Origin: Paenirhodobacter populi
Lineage (GTDB): Bacteria; Pseudomonadota; Alphaproteobacteria; Rhodobacterales; Rhodobacteraceae
Assembly (NCBI RefSeq): GCF_004022215.1
Contig: NZ_SAUZ01000030.1
Span: 1 to 44,260, forward strand
Direction: 5' to 3'
Length of the DNA stretch: 44,260 bases
Shown here: in pieces, positions 1 through 9,044 of the stretch
How positions within the stretch are numbered: the first letter of the stretch is position 1
How the letters are laid out: each line of letters begins with the position of its first letter
Notes under the pieces: generated by a model
Told to the model about the DNA's origin: nothing
Databases searched by the model: none
Seen by the model: the letters and a program-made list of their open reading frames with translations, nothing else
Made by a program: the position numbers and the translations under genes

Positions 1-422
1 AGGACGATGGATTTCGCCGTCAGCTCCTCGCTGCCCTTGTCGGTTTTCACCGCGACCACGCCCTTTTTCGGCAGGCTCGCCTCGCCCATGATGACGGTGA
101 TCTTGTTCTTCTTGAACAGATGCCCGATGCCGCCCGAAAGCTGCTTCGCCACCCCGCGCGAGCGCGCGATGACCGCGTCGAGGTCAAAGCCGATATCCCC
201 CGCCTTCAGCCCGAAATCCTTCGCCCGGTGCATCAGGTGGAACACCTCGGCCGAGCGCAGCAGCGCCTTGGTCGGGATGCAGCCCCAGTTCAGGCAGATG
301 CCGCCCAGATGCTCGCGCTCGACCACGGCCACGTTCAGCCCAAGCTGCGCCCCCCGGATCGCGGCAACATAGCCGCCCGGACCAGAACCGATCACGATCA
401 TGTCGAAAGTCTTGGCGGCCAT
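1..422 (-). CDS. lpd: dihydrolipoyl dehydrogenase (E3), N-terminal part
   Basis: This is the first 140 or so residues of a dihydrolipoyl dehydrogenase; the rest lies beyond the window edge. The enzyme is the FAD-dependent E3 subunit that reoxidises dihydrolipoamide in pyruvate and 2-oxoglutarate dehydrogenase complexes, passing electrons to NAD+. Seen directly: an N-terminal FAD dinucleotide-binding motif (IGSGPGGYVAAIRGAQLG) and the redox-active disulfide motif GGICLNWGCIPTKALL, with the two cysteines four residues apart. The ATG at 422 is preceded by GGAGGA with six bases of spacing, giving MAAKTFDMIVIG, the usual start of alphaproteobacterial Lpd. Which complex it serves cannot be told here. 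The family assignment is secure. Confidence 0.95.
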   Translation of the reverse strand, partial: MAAKTFDMIVIGSGPGGYVAAIRGAQLGLNVAVVEREHLGGICLNWGCIPTKALLRSAEVFHLMHRAKDFGLKAGDIGFDLDAVIARSRGVAKQLSGGIGHLFKKNKITVIMGEASLPKKGVVAVKTDKGSEELTAKSIV

Positions 423-468
423 CGCTCTTCCTCCGGATAAAACTGGTTTGGTGTTAAACTATTCGTTT

Positions 469-1041
469 CTACCCCGCAACTGCGGGATAATCGGCCAATG
501 CCGAAGCGTAGCCACCGGAGGCCAGAAAGGCGAGTTCCTCGGCCGTGTCCTGCCGCCCGAGCGCCGCGTTGCGCCACGGAAAGCGGCCGAACCGCGCGAT
601 GACGTCGCGGTGCGCGCGGGCATGGCGCAGGTTCTCGCCGGGCATGCGTTCGGCGAAGAGCGCGCAGCAATGGGTCTGCGCGGCGATATTCTCGGCGTGC
701 ATCAGCGGCAGGTAGAAGAACTGCCGCAGCGGCGGTTCCACCGTCAGGTCATGCCCGCGCGCGATCGCCTGTTCGGCCAGCCTCAGCGCCTGCGCATCGG
801 TCATGAAGCTTTCGGGCCGGTCGCGGAACATGTTGCGCGGGAACTGATCCAGCACGATCAGCGCCGCCAGCGCCCTTTGCGGGGTGTCGAGCCAGCCCTC
901 GAGCCCGTCTTCCCGCGCCTGCCGCCAGAGCCCCTCGAACCGGGTGCGGATGTCCGTGTCGATGTCCCCGGTGCCCGCATACCAGCCCTCGGGGCCAAGC
1001 CCGGTCCAGTAGCGCAGGACTTCTTCGCCTTGATCGGTCAT
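469..1041 (-). CDS. DUF924 family protein
   Basis: This 190-residue soluble protein resembles the DUF924 family, a helical TPR-like fold of unknown biochemical role that is common in proteobacteria. Recognisable features are the opening VLRYWTGLGPEGWY, the conserved block LIVLDQFPRNMFRD near residues 63-76, the FFYLPLMHAE stretch near the middle, and HRDVIARFGRFPWRNAALGR towards the C-terminus. The length is typical of the family. The ATG at 1041 has GGGAGGA about seven bases upstream. It lies between lpd and an MFS transporter on the same strand, but the spacing does not require a shared transcript. No catalytic function should be assumed. Confidence 0.85.
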   Translation of the reverse strand: MTDQGEEVLRYWTGLGPEGWYAGTGDIDTDIRTRFEGLWRQAREDGLEGWLDTPQRALAALIVLDQFPRNMFRDRPESFMTDAQALRLAEQAIARGHDLTVEPPLRQFFYLPLMHAENIAAQTHCCALFAERMPGENLRHARAHRDVIARFGRFPWRNAALGRQDTAEELAFLASGGYASALADYPAVAG

Positions 1042-1113
1042 GATGTCGTCCTCCCACCGCGCAGGTTGGCAGCAAGCGGCGGGCGCGGCAAGGGCGGCGC
1101 GCGGCCTCGGCGG

Positions 1114-2355
1114 TCATTCGCGCTGATCGCCATCCGCCGCGCGCAGCGCCTTGTCCACCGCCAGCGCCGAAGCCGAGGGCGAAATGACCGCATAGGCGCC
1201 CGGGAACTGCCCCACCCGGTTCGGATAGCGCAGCATGCGATACAGCGCATAGGCCGCGCCCATGCCGAAGTTCAGGGCAAGGAACAGGAAAAAGCCGTCT
1301 GTGCCGACCATCTCCATCAGCCAGCCGGTGATCGGCGGGCTGATCATCGCGCCGACGCCATTGACGAACAGCAGCCCGCCCGAGGCCGCCGCCATGTCGT
1401 CCTTGTCCAGATAGTCGTTGGTATAGGCGATCAGCAGCGAATAGAGCGGATTGGCCACCCCGCCCGCGATCGCCCCCAGCACCGACAGCATGAAGAACCC
1501 CGGCGAAAAGACGAAGGCCGCGAACATCGCCAGCGCGCCCACCACCGACACCGCGAAGATGATCTTGCGCCGGTCCATCCGGTCGGAGGCCCAGCCGATC
1601 GGATATTGGGCGACGAGGCCCCCCACATAGATCGCCCCGACGAAGACCGAGATCTGCGGCACCGTCAGCCCCGCCCGCGTCCCCCAGACCGAGGCCATGC
1701 CGAACAGCGCCGAGAACACCCCGCCCATCAGGAACATCCCCACCACGCCAAGCGGCGAGACCTCGTAGAGTTTGCGGAAGTTCAGCCGCTTGACCTCGGC
1801 GAAGGCAGGCGCCGGCGCGACCGACAGCAGGATCGGCGTGAAGGCCAGCGACACCAGCACCGAGGGGATGACGAACAGCATGTAGCCCGCCGGATCGTCG
1901 ACGTTGATCAGGATCTGCGCAGTGATGATCCCCACCATCTGCGCGATCATGTAGGCCGACAGCGCCTGCCCCCGCGTCTCGTTCGTCGACGAGGCGTTCA
2001 GCCAGCTTTCGGCGGTGATGTAGACACCCGAGAAGCAGAACCCCATGATCATCCGCATCAGCGTCCAGGCCAGCCAGTCGGGGATCGCCGCATAGAGGAT
2101 CAGGATCGCCGAGATCAGGCTGCCAAGCGCCGCGAACACCCGCACATGGCCGACCCGGCGGATCATGATCGGCGTCATCTGCGACCCGAACAGGAAGCCG
2201 ACGAAATAGCCCGACATGACGATCGACATCTGAAAGGTCGAGAAGCCCTCGATCCCGCCGCGAATCCCCAGCAGCGTGCCCTGCATGCCGTTGCCCACCA
2301 GCAGCAGCAGGATCCCCAGCAGCAAGGGCCAGGTGGTGCGAAGAACGGTCAGCAT
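1114..2355 (-). CDS. MFS transporter, YcaD-like
   Basis: This is a 413-residue inner-membrane protein with about twelve hydrophobic segments, matching the major facilitator superfamily. The loop between helices 2 and 3 reads GSQMTPIMIRRVGHVRVF, a variant of the MFS signature, and the AESWLN motif near residue 120 is typical of YcaD-type permeases. The inter-domain loop carries WASDRMDRRK, the second copy of the signature. The substrate is unknown. The ATG at 2355 is preceded by GGAG with six bases of spacing. The tail after the last helix (about 35 residues) is hydrophilic. It lies 37 bp downstream of queA on the same strand and could be co-transcribed with it. Confidence 0.9.
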   Translation of the reverse strand: MLTVLRTTWPLLLGILLLLVGNGMQGTLLGIRGGIEGFSTFQMSIVMSGYFVGFLFGSQMTPIMIRRVGHVRVFAALGSLISAILILYAAIPDWLAWTLMRMIMGFCFSGVYITAESWLNASSTNETRGQALSAYMIAQMVGIITAQILINVDDPAGYMLFVIPSVLVSLAFTPILLSVAPAPAFAEVKRLNFRKLYEVSPLGVVGMFLMGGVFSALFGMASVWGTRAGLTVPQISVFVGAIYVGGLVAQYPIGWASDRMDRRKIIFAVSVVGALAMFAAFVFSPGFFMLSVLGAIAGGVANPLYSLLIAYTNDYLDKDDMAAASGGLLFVNGVGAMISPPITGWLMEMVGTDGFFLFLALNFGMGAAYALYRMLRYPNRVGQFPGAYAVISPSASALAVDKALRAADGDQRE

Positions 2356-2392
2356 GTCAGACTCCGCGAAAGGGATGCGCGTTGCGAAACAG

Positions 2393-3457
2393 CTACGGTT
2401 CGCCGCGATCCGGTATCAGAAGCGAGGCGTCTCCGTAAGAGAAGAAACGATATCCCTGCGCGACCGCATGGGCATAGATCGCGCGGATCCTCTCGCGCCC
2501 CATCAGGGCGGAGACCAGCATCAGCAGCGTCGATTTCGGCAGGTGGAAATTGGTCATCAGCGCATCGGTGACGCGGAAGCGGTAGCCGGGGTAGATGAAG
2601 ATGTCGGTGGTGCCGCGGAACGGGCGCATCACGCCATCCGCGCCGGCCGCACTTTCGATCAGCCGCAGCGCCGTGGTGCCCACCGGAATCACCCGCCCGC
2701 CGGCGGCCTTGGTGGCATTGATCGCGGCGGCGGCGGCTTCGGTCACCTCGCCCCATTCGGAATGCATCCTGTGGGTTTCGACGTCCTCGACCTTCACCGG
2801 CAGGAAGGTGCCCGCGCCGACATGCAGCGTGACCTCGGTGAAGTCGACGCCCTTGGCGTGAATCGCCTCCAGCAGTTCGCGGGTGAAATGCAGGCTCGCC
2901 GTGGGGGCGGCGACGGCGCCGGAATGGCGGGCGAAGACGGTCTGGTAATCGGTCTTGTCGGCCTCGTCGGGGGCGCGCAGCGCGGCGATATAGGGCGGCA
3001 GCGGCATCGCCCCGGCCTCAGCCAGCGCGGCGTCGAAATCCGTGCCCGTCAGGTTGAAGGCGATCTTCATCTGCGCGTCGGAAATCCCGCGCACCTCGGC
3101 GGACAAAGCATCGGAAAAGCGGATCGTCTCGCCCTCCTTCAGCTTGCGCAGGGGCTTCGCCAGCGCCGACCAGCAGCCGTCGGCCGAGGGCTCCAGGAGC
3201 GTCACCTCGATCTTCGCGCTGACCCGGCCCTGCCCGGTGTCACGTTCGCGCACGCCCCCAAGACGCGCCGGTATCACCTTGGTATTGTTCAGGATAAGTC
3301 GGTCGCCCGGCCGGAACAGATCGACCAGATCCGAGACATGCAGATCCCGGATGGCATCGCCTTCGGCCAGCAGCAGCCGCGCCGCCGTGCGCGGCCGGGC
3401 CGGGCGCGTGGCGATCAGCCCTTCGGGCAGGTCGAAATCGAAATCCTCAAGCTTCAT
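2393..3457 (-). CDS. queA: S-adenosylmethionine:tRNA ribosyltransferase-isomerase
   Basis: QueA transfers and isomerises the ribosyl part of S-adenosylmethionine onto 7-aminomethyl-7-deazaguanine in tRNA, making epoxyqueuosine at the wobble position of GUN anticodons. The protein has 354 residues, the normal length. Typical blocks are the start [38 protein letters not shown] near residues 50-68, the SLHFTRELL segment, the [26 protein letters not shown] block in the middle, and the C-terminal region ending near [10 protein letters not shown]. The ATG at 3457 follows AGGAGG. It lies about 30 bp downstream of the large AsmA-like gene. tgt often neighbours queA in alphaproteobacteria but is not here. 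Confidence 0.96.
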   Translation of the reverse strand: MKLEDFDFDLPEGLIATRPARPRTAARLLLAEGDAIRDLHVSDLVDLFRPGDRLILNNTKVIPARLGGVRERDTGQGRVSAKIEVTLLEPSADGCWSALAKPLRKLKEGETIRFSDALSAEVRGISDAQMKIAFNLTGTDFDAALAEAGAMPLPPYIAALRAPDEADKTDYQTVFARHSGAVAAPTASLHFTRELLEAIHAKGVDFTEVTLHVGAGTFLPVKVEDVETHRMHSEWGEVTEAAAAAINATKAAGGRVIPVGTTALRLIESAAGADGVMRPFRGTTDIFIYPGYRFRVTDALMTNFHLPKSTLLMLVSALMGRERIRAIYAHAVAQGYRFFSYGDASLLIPDRGEP

Positions 3458-3487
3458 GCGCGCCTCCTGCGCGGTTTTCGTCCGGCC

Positions 3488-6400
3488 CTACTGCGTCCGC
3501 ACCGTCGGCGGCACGCGGCGGAAGATGTCGCGCAGCGCCCCCGGCGTCAGGATCGAGAACGGGTTGACCGACACCTGCGGCGCGCTGATCGGGCCGCGCA
3601 CGGAATAGGTGAAGCCGAACAGTCCCTCGCCCTTGCGCGAGAATATCTGACCGATCGCATTGACCAGATAGAACGGCGACACCACGCCCTCCATGTCGAT
3701 CTGCCCCGTGCCGGGGTAGAAATTGCCCTTGACCGTCACCCCCATGGAGACGCCCGTGGCCTCGGCGCTTGTGATGCTGACGCCCTCCGGGGTCAAGCGG
3801 AAGGCGGCATCCACGTCGGAAAAGACGATCCCCTCGCCGTTCAGTTGCTCGACCAGCCCGACGATCGACACCGCCGACAGCATCGAGGCGAGGATCGGCG
3901 CATCCGTCACCCGCAGCCCGTTCGCCGTGGCGTTGCCCTCGTAGCTCGACCGGCCGATGGGCGAGAGCGTCAGCACCAGATCGCCCCCCGCCGTCCGGTC
4001 GGTGATCTTCGCCGAGGCGAGCACGGCCCCCGCATCCGGGCTGGTGATGCGGATCGCGGTGCGGCCGTTCGCGGCGGGGCCGATGATCCCCTCGACCTGC
4101 GCGAAACCGTTGATCCGGGCGGCGAAATCCCCGGCGAACCCGCCGCGCCCGGTGAAATTGCCGCGCAGCGTGGTCAGCGCGATGCTGTCCGACACCACCA
4201 GACGGTCGAGCGAGACGTCGATCCGGCTGTTCGATACGTTGCCCGAACTGCCCGCGCCGCCGGCCGGGGCCGACCCGTCGCCGAAGGGCGCATGGCGCAG
4301 GTCCAGCGTGCCGCCGCGCAGCCGCACATCCGGCGCGACGCCCTTGCCCCGCGAAATCAGATCCGCCGCGCCGCTGAACCAGTTGCCGATCACCAGCCGG
4401 TCGAAGCTCGCCCGTTCGAGCCCGTTCGCCGACAGGACCAGACTGCCCTGTTCCTGCAAGCCGGGGGCGTCGAGGTTCAGCACCTCGACCGTGGGCGGCT
4501 CTCCCAGATGGCCGCGCAATTGCAGATCGGCCTGCGTGGCGGCGGCCTTGGACCAGTGGATTTCGGGGATCGACAAAGCGATGCCGCGCAGGTCGGAACG
4601 GAAGTCATAGGTGGGGGGCTGCCCCTCGACCAGATCGAGCCCGATCCGCCCCCAGCCGGATCCCCTGACCATGCCATTCGGCAGGTTTACATGCAGACTT
4701 TCAAGAGCTTCCGGCGTGACGTTCACGTAACCGTCGACGCGAGACCGGCCCTTGTGCTCCGGCCCGAACAGCTGCGACCAGCGCCCATCGAACAGCACCT
4801 CATCCAGCGTGCCCTTGCCGGAAATCGTCATGCCGGTGCGGTCGGCCTTCAGGATCAGCTCGGGCGCCGCCAGCACCTTCCCCGGCACCACCTTGTCGGA
4901 CCGCACATCCTCCATCCGCGCCGTCACGTCGAAATCGACATCCTCCGGCGCGATGTGCCGTTCCATGCGGAACTGCAGACGGGTATGCGCCTCGGCCCGG
5001 CCCTCGGCCAGATCGGTGCCCTTGCCGGCCTTTCGCAGGAATTCAAAGGGCGGCTGGTCGAGGATCGACAGCGCCGCCGGAATCGCCGAGCGGGTGACCA
5101 GCGTGATATCCGCCAGCGCCGGCTTTTCGGTGATGTCGGGCACGCGCATGACGGAATCCGCCACCTCGACCTCGCCGCCCGAAGGGGCGGTGATCGTGCC
5201 CTCCTCGACCATCAGCGAATGGGTGTTGTCGTGGATCGTGGCAAAGCCGCGCCCGTCGCGCACCGGTGGCAGGGTGCGGATCACCGTCACCTCGGCGCCG
5301 CGGAATTCGTAGCCCAACTCGAATTTCGGGGCCCGGTCGGGGGCGATGCGGACCGCGGCATGGGCGTTGTGCAATTGCCCGGTCACCACATTCTCGGCCA
5401 GCCAGGCGCGGGTCGGCGGCACAAGGCGCGGCGGCCACAGCGCCAGCAGGTCGTGCTGGTCGATCTGGTCCACCGCCGCATCGACCGACACGCGCCAGCC
5501 ATCCGCCGCCGCCGAAACGGTGCCTCTGGCGGAAATGCGCTTGTCTTCGTCGACCAGCTGGATCTGCGCGATCTCGGCGCGGAACGGGTCGAGCCGCACG
5601 CGCCCCTCGACCGCGCCGAAGCCGAACCGGGCGGGCGAGACGAAGATGCCCTCGGGGTCCGCCTCGATCCCGGTCAGGCGCAGCTGCACCAGCGCCTCGC
5701 GCGGCAGACCGCCCGCGAAATCGCGCAGGTAGGTCTGCCCCTCGGCGCGGAACCGCAGCGACGTGCTTTGGAAACTGGCGTCGCGCATCACCACCTTCTG
5801 CGCATCCGCATCGTAGTCGAGGGTCATCACCGCACTGTCGAAGGGCACGGGCGGCGCCCCCTCGGCGGGACGGAGCGCGCCCTGCCCGATGGTCAGCACC
5901 GCCTCAGTCTGGGTCAGCGCGCCGGTATCGTCGATCGCGGTGTGGAACTCGCCCGAGATCGGCGCGTCGAGCAGCCCCAGCAGCGCGACCGAAGGCGACT
6001 GCATCGCCAGATCGGCGGCGGGCATCCCTTTGATCGCGGCGACGAAATCCGCCTCGGGCCCGGTTTTCGAGGTGGTGGCGGACAGCGAGATCTCGGCCGG
6101 GGTATGGTTCGCCTCGCCCACCGAAAAGCCGAGCGACAGCGCGATCTCCTCCGCCGTCTGGGTCAGGCGGAAGCGGCCGTCGCTGACCTCCCATATACGG
6201 TCGAGCCGGCGGTCGTCGATGCGGATCCGCACGCCCTCGGCCGTCACCTGTTCGAGCGCGCGCAGCGCCGGCGTGTCGAAGGCTGCCTCGACCGCCTCGG
6301 AGACGGCGGCGGCGTTGGCGAAGTCGAGCCCGGAAAACGACCCCTCATCCCCCAGATCGAGATCGATCCGTCCGTCCTCCAGCCGCCGCAGCACGATCGT

Positions 6401-6808
6401 CGCATTGGAGATGGTGAAGGAACGTGGCGACGCCTGCCCCTTGAGCAGCGAATCCGGCCAGAACCCCATCCGCAGTTCCGGCAGCAGCGCCAGCGGCTGC
6501 CCGTCCGGGCGCGACAGCCGGACCGAGCGCAACAGCACCCGCGGCGTCAGCCCGGCATCCAGCACCAGCTCCGCCCGGCCCAGCACCGCGACCTGCAACC
6601 GCCCGGACAGGAGCGTGTTGGCCCGCGCCTCGACCTGCGTCAGAACCCATTGCGGCACGGGGATCGGCTGATGGGTGACAGCGAAAAAGGCGAAGACGGA
6701 AAACAGGGCCGCGAAGGGCAGCGCGACAAGCATCCACACCCCCATCCGGGGGCGGCGGCGGTCTGCCGCGCCATTCTGGCGGGATTCGCCGGTGCCCGTG
6801 TCTTTCAT
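3488..6808 (-). CDS. AsmA/YhdP-like large inner-membrane-anchored protein
   Basis: This is a 1106-residue protein with one N-terminal transmembrane segment (about residues 22-45, in MGVWMLVALPFAALFSVFAFFA) and a very long periplasmic part built of repeated beta-rich segments, as in YhdP/AsmA-like proteins (DUF3971 followed by an AsmA C-terminal region). The final 150 residues, with the stretch SVSIVGLVEQLNGEGIVFSDVDAAFRL and GFTYSVRGPISAPQVSVNPFSILTPGALRD, are characteristic of the family C-terminus. YhdP-type proteins form bridges that carry phospholipid between the inner and outer membranes; that role is inferred here by family. It is divergent from the peroxiredoxin gene across a 104-bp gap. 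The ATG at 6808 is the first plausible start before the membrane anchor. Confidence 0.85.
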   Translation of the reverse strand: MKDTGTGESRQNGAADRRRPRMGVWMLVALPFAALFSVFAFFAVTHQPIPVPQWVLTQVEARANTLLSGRLQVAVLGRAELVLDAGLTPRVLLRSVRLSRPDGQPLALLPELRMGFWPDSLLKGQASPRSFTISNATIVLRRLEDGRIDLDLGDEGSFSGLDFANAAAVSEAVEAAFDTPALRALEQVTAEGVRIRIDDRRLDRIWEVSDGRFRLTQTAEEIALSLGFSVGEANHTPAEISLSATTSKTGPEADFVAAIKGMPAADLAMQSPSVALLGLLDAPISGEFHTAIDDTGALTQTEAVLTIGQGALRPAEGAPPVPFDSAVMTLDYDADAQKVVMRDASFQSTSLRFRAEGQTYLRDFAGGLPREALVQLRLTGIEADPEGIFVSPARFGFGAVEGRVRLDPFRAEIAQIQLVDEDKRISARGTVSAAADGWRVSVDAAVDQIDQHDLLALWPPRLVPPTRAWLAENVVTGQLHNAHAAVRIAPDRAPKFELGYEFRGAEVTVIRTLPPVRDGRGFATIHDNTHSLMVEEGTITAPSGGEVEVADSVMRVPDITEKPALADITLVTRSAIPAALSILDQPPFEFLRKAGKGTDLAEGRAEAHTRLQFRMERHIAPEDVDFDVTARMEDVRSDKVVPGKVLAAPELILKADRTGMTISGKGTLDEVLFDGRWSQLFGPEHKGRSRVDGYVNVTPEALESLHVNLPNGMVRGSGWGRIGLDLVEGQPPTYDFRSDLRGIALSIPEIHWSKAAATQADLQLRGHLGEPPTVEVLNLDAPGLQEQGSLVLSANGLERASFDRLVIGNWFSGAADLISRGKGVAPDVRLRGGTLDLRHAPFGDGSAPAGGAGSSGNVSNSRIDVSLDRLVVSDSIALTTLRGNFTGRGGFAGDFAARINGFAQVEGIIGPAANGRTAIRITSPDAGAVLASAKITDRTAGGDLVLTLSPIGRSSYEGNATANGLRVTDAPILASMLSAVSIVGLVEQLNGEGIVFSDVDAAFRLTPEGVSITSAEATGVSMGVTVKGNFYPGTGQIDMEGVVSPFYLVNAIGQIFSRKGEGLFGFTYSVRGPISAPQVSVNPFSILTPGALRDIFRRVPPTVRTQ

Positions 6809-6912
6809 GCGGCCTGCCCGTGCCGTTGGTGTTGATTTCCTTAACCGGAAGTTTGCAATTCCGTTCCCCCGTCTTAGACCTTATCCGGGCGACTGCAATC
6901 AAGGAGATGCAA

Positions 6913-7386
6913 ATGATCGGCACCGGAGAGACGGCCCCGGACTTCACCCTTCCCGTGGCGGGGGCGGCCGGATCCACGACCCTGACCCTGTCATCGCTGC
7001 GGCCACGGCCGGTGGTCCTGTATTTCTATCCCAAGGACGACACGCCCGGCTGCACGCTGGAAGCGATCGACTTCACCCGGCTTGCGGACGATTTCGCGGC
7101 GGCGGGCGCGGTGGTTGTCGGCATATCCCGCGATACCGTAGCGAAGCATGAAAAGTTCTGCGCCAAGCACGACTTGCGCATACCTCTGGTGTCGGACGAA
7201 GACGGCGCCGTCTGCGCGGCCTATGGCACCTGGGTCGAAAAGAAGATGTATGGCCGCACCTCGATGGGCATCCAGCGGGCGACCTTTCTGATCGACGGCA
7301 CGGGCAAGGTGGCGTGGGTCTGGCCGACGGTTTCGGTCAAGGGCCATGCGGAAGAGGTACTCGCCGCGGTGCATGCGCTGAACTGA
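6913..7386 (+). CDS. bcp: peroxiredoxin, PrxQ/Bcp type
   Basis: This is a 157-residue thiol peroxidase of the bacterioferritin comigratory protein/PrxQ family, which reduces hydrogen peroxide and organic peroxides using thioredoxin. The peroxidatic cysteine lies in YPKDDTPGCTLEA. The residue five places later, where many members carry the resolving cysteine, is isoleucine. A further cysteine in KHEKFCAKHDL sits where the helix-3 type of resolving cysteine is found, so that arrangement is likely. The start was placed at the ATG at 6913 because AAGGAG lies six bases upstream. The in-frame extension further upstream has no family resemblance. It is divergent from the AsmA-like gene. Confidence 0.95.
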   Translation: MIGTGETAPDFTLPVAGAAGSTTLTLSSLRPRPVVLYFYPKDDTPGCTLEAIDFTRLADDFAAAGAVVVGISRDTVAKHEKFCAKHDLRIPLVSDEDGAVCAAYGTWVEKKMYGRTSMGIQRATFLIDGTGKVAWVWPTVSVKGHAEEVLAAVHALN

Positions 7387-7411
7387 TCGGGAGGCTGGCG
7401 TCGAGGGCGGC

Positions 7412-7470
7412 AGGGGGCCAGCCCCCTCGCGCCTTTGGCGCTCACCCCCGGGATATTTGTGGAAAGATGA
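7412..7470 (+). repeat. dispersed intergenic repeat, copy 1
   Basis: The copy begins with a GC hairpin (AGGGGGC, two-base centre, GCCCCCT) and ends with CACCCCCGGGATATTTGTGG followed by AAAGATGA. The same two blocks in the same order occur at 30966-31031 and, inverted, at 9661-9762. All copies are intergenic. The hairpin could act as a transcription terminator downstream of bcp, but the T-rich tail is missing. Confidence 0.75.
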
Positions 7471-7509
7471 TGGGAGCAGGGCGGCGCGGCGTCCCACGCA
7501 GCGCCCTTT

Positions 7510-7536
7510 CACCTTTCCGAAATATTCATCGGCGGG
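7510..7536 (-). repeat. degenerate inverted copy of the dispersed repeat end
   Basis: CTTTCCGAAATATTCATCGG on the plus strand resembles the reverse complement of the GGATATTT-GGAAAG end of the copy at 7412, so the two face each other about 40 bp apart. Several bases differ, and the GGGGGC hairpin block is not clearly present. It may be a decayed half. Confidence 0.4.
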
Positions 7537-7709
7537 AATCTGCGCACCCCCTGCTGGTTCCCGCGCATGGGGGCAGGTGCCGGGCGAAACGTGTTGCATG
7601 ACGCCGCGGCCGCTTGTTAAGGCGATGCACACCCGGGGATGGCAACCTGTCATCCGCTGCCTGGGGCGCCGGTGCCCCGCTCAGACCGACATTTCACAGG
7701 ACTATCGGC

Positions 7710-9044
7710 GTGCCCAGACGACTTCTCGACCGTGTGAACCCCATCGACCGTGTCAACGCCCTGCTCGAGCGATGGATCCCGGAACAGCGGCTCTTCATCA
7801 AATCGGACACGACGACACGTTTCGTGCGGCTGCGCCCGCTGACGCAGGCGGCGGCCTATTCGGTGGGCGGGCTGCTGTTCGCCTGGGCGATGCTGGCGAC
7901 CTCGCTTCTGTTCATCGACAGTATTTCGTCGGGATCGACGCGGGAACAGGCGGCGATCGCGCGATCGGCCTTTGAACAGCGGCTGATCACCCTGGCGCAT
8001 GAACGCGACGCCCGCGCGAACGAGGCGACGGCCGCGCAGAAGCGGTTCCAGGTCGCGCTGGAACAGGTGTCGCAGATGCAGTCGCAGCTTCTGACGTCGG
8101 AGGAGCGGCGGCGCGAGCTTGAAACCGGCATCGACGTGATCCAGTCGACGCTGCGCCGCACCATGACCGAGCGCGACGAGGCGCGCGACCTGCTGGCGCA
8201 GGCCCAGGGCGGCGAGGACGGCACGGCCAGCACGCTTTCGGCGCAGGCCGACGACATGGCGGGCACGGTCGAGATGCTGGCGGATGCGCTCAACGATACG
8301 TCGGCGCAGCGCGACGCCGCCGCCGAAGATGCGCGGCAGGCCCGCGTCGAGGCCGATCAGGTCGCCTTGCAGAAACGCCTGCTGGAAGAACGCAACGACC
8401 AGATCTTCACCACGCTCGAAGGGGCGGTGAACATCTCGCTCAAGCCGCTCGACAAGATGTTCCGCAACGCGGGGATGAACCCGGAATCGATCCTCGGCCA
8501 GATCCGCAAGGGCTACAGCGGCACCGGCGGCCCGCTGATGCCGATCGCGCTGTCCTCGAAGAACATGGCCGAATATTCGCAGGATGACATGCGTGCCTCG
8601 GCGATCCTCGACCGGCTGGACGAGATGAACATGTATCGGATGGCGGTGGACCGGCTGCCCTTCGGCATGCCGCTGGACGGCGGATACCGGTTCACCTCGC
8701 CCTTCGGCTATCGCTGGGGCCGGCTGCATGCCGGTATCGACCTCGCCGGTCCGGTCGGCATGAAGGTCAAGGCGCCCGCCGACGGCACCGTGATCGACGC
8801 GGGCTGGGAAAACGGCTATGGTCAGATGATCCGGCTGCAACATCAGTTCGGCGTCAGCACGGTCTACGGCCACCTCTCGCGCATCAAGGTCAAAATCGGA
8901 CAAAAGGTGTCGCGCGGCGACGTGATTGGTGATAGTGGCAATACGGGACGGTCCACCGGGCCGCATCTGCACTATGAAATCCGGGTTGACGGCCGACCGA
9001 TCAATCCGATGACCTTCATCAAGGCTGCACAGAATGTTTTCTAA
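7710..9044 (+). CDS. membrane-anchored M23 family metallopeptidase (DUF5930-like N-terminus)
   Basis: This is a 444-residue peptidoglycan endopeptidase candidate. It has a single transmembrane segment at about residues 53-73 (GGLLFAWAMLATSLLFID), a long coiled-coil-rich region (about 80-240) and a C-terminal LytM/M23 domain. Zinc ligands are visible: His340 and Asp344 in HAGID, and His419/His421 in HLHYE. The N-terminal part resembles DUF5930, found on such peptidases in Rhodobacteraceae. The GTG at 7710 (VPRRLLDRVNPIDRVN) was chosen because CAGGA lies about eight bases upstream. The gene overlaps the bactofilin gene by 11 bp, an arrangement known for bactofilin and LmdC-type M23 enzymes in cell-shape control. 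Cleavage specificity is not evident. Confidence 0.9.
   Translation: MPRRLLDRVNPIDRVNALLERWIPEQRLFIKSDTTTRFVRLRPLTQAAAYSVGGLLFAWAMLATSLLFIDSISSGSTREQAAIARSAFEQRLITLAHERDARANEATAAQKRFQVALEQVSQMQSQLLTSEERRRELETGIDVIQSTLRRTMTERDEARDLLAQAQGGEDGTASTLSAQADDMAGTVEMLADALNDTSAQRDAAAEDARQARVEADQVALQKRLLEERNDQIFTTLEGAVNISLKPLDKMFRNAGMNPESILGQIRKGYSGTGGPLMPIALSSKNMAEYSQDDMRASAILDRLDEMNMYRMAVDRLPFGMPLDGGYRFTSPFGYRWGRLHAGIDLAGPVGMKVKAPADGTVIDAGWENGYGQMIRLQHQFGVSTVYGHLSRIKVKIGQKVSRGDVIGDSGNTGRSTGPHLHYEIRVDGRPINPMTFIKAAQNVF

Larger units (their letters stand above)
7387..7709 (+). other. intergenic region carrying dispersed repeats, no gene seen
   Basis: This is a 323-bp gap between the peroxiredoxin and the M23 peptidase. 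I find no convincing coding frame. It holds one full copy of the dispersed repeat described at 7412 and a facing degenerate copy near 7510. The last part contains the ribosome-binding region CACAGGA upstream of the GTG start at 7710. Confidence 0.6.

Noticed and set aside
2276-6835. 1519-codon plus-strand open frame
   Set aside because: It lies antisense to queA and the AsmA-like gene and reads as Arg/His/Asp/Gln-rich sequence without domains, which is typical of antisense frames in high-GC coding DNA.
6820-6912. Upstream extension of the peroxiredoxin
   Set aside because: The 31 extra residues do not resemble PrxQ, and the strong AAGGAG site points to the ATG at 6913.
7614-7709. Upstream start for the M23 peptidase
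   Set aside because: The added residues look non-coding and precede the CAGGA site that fits the GTG at 7710.
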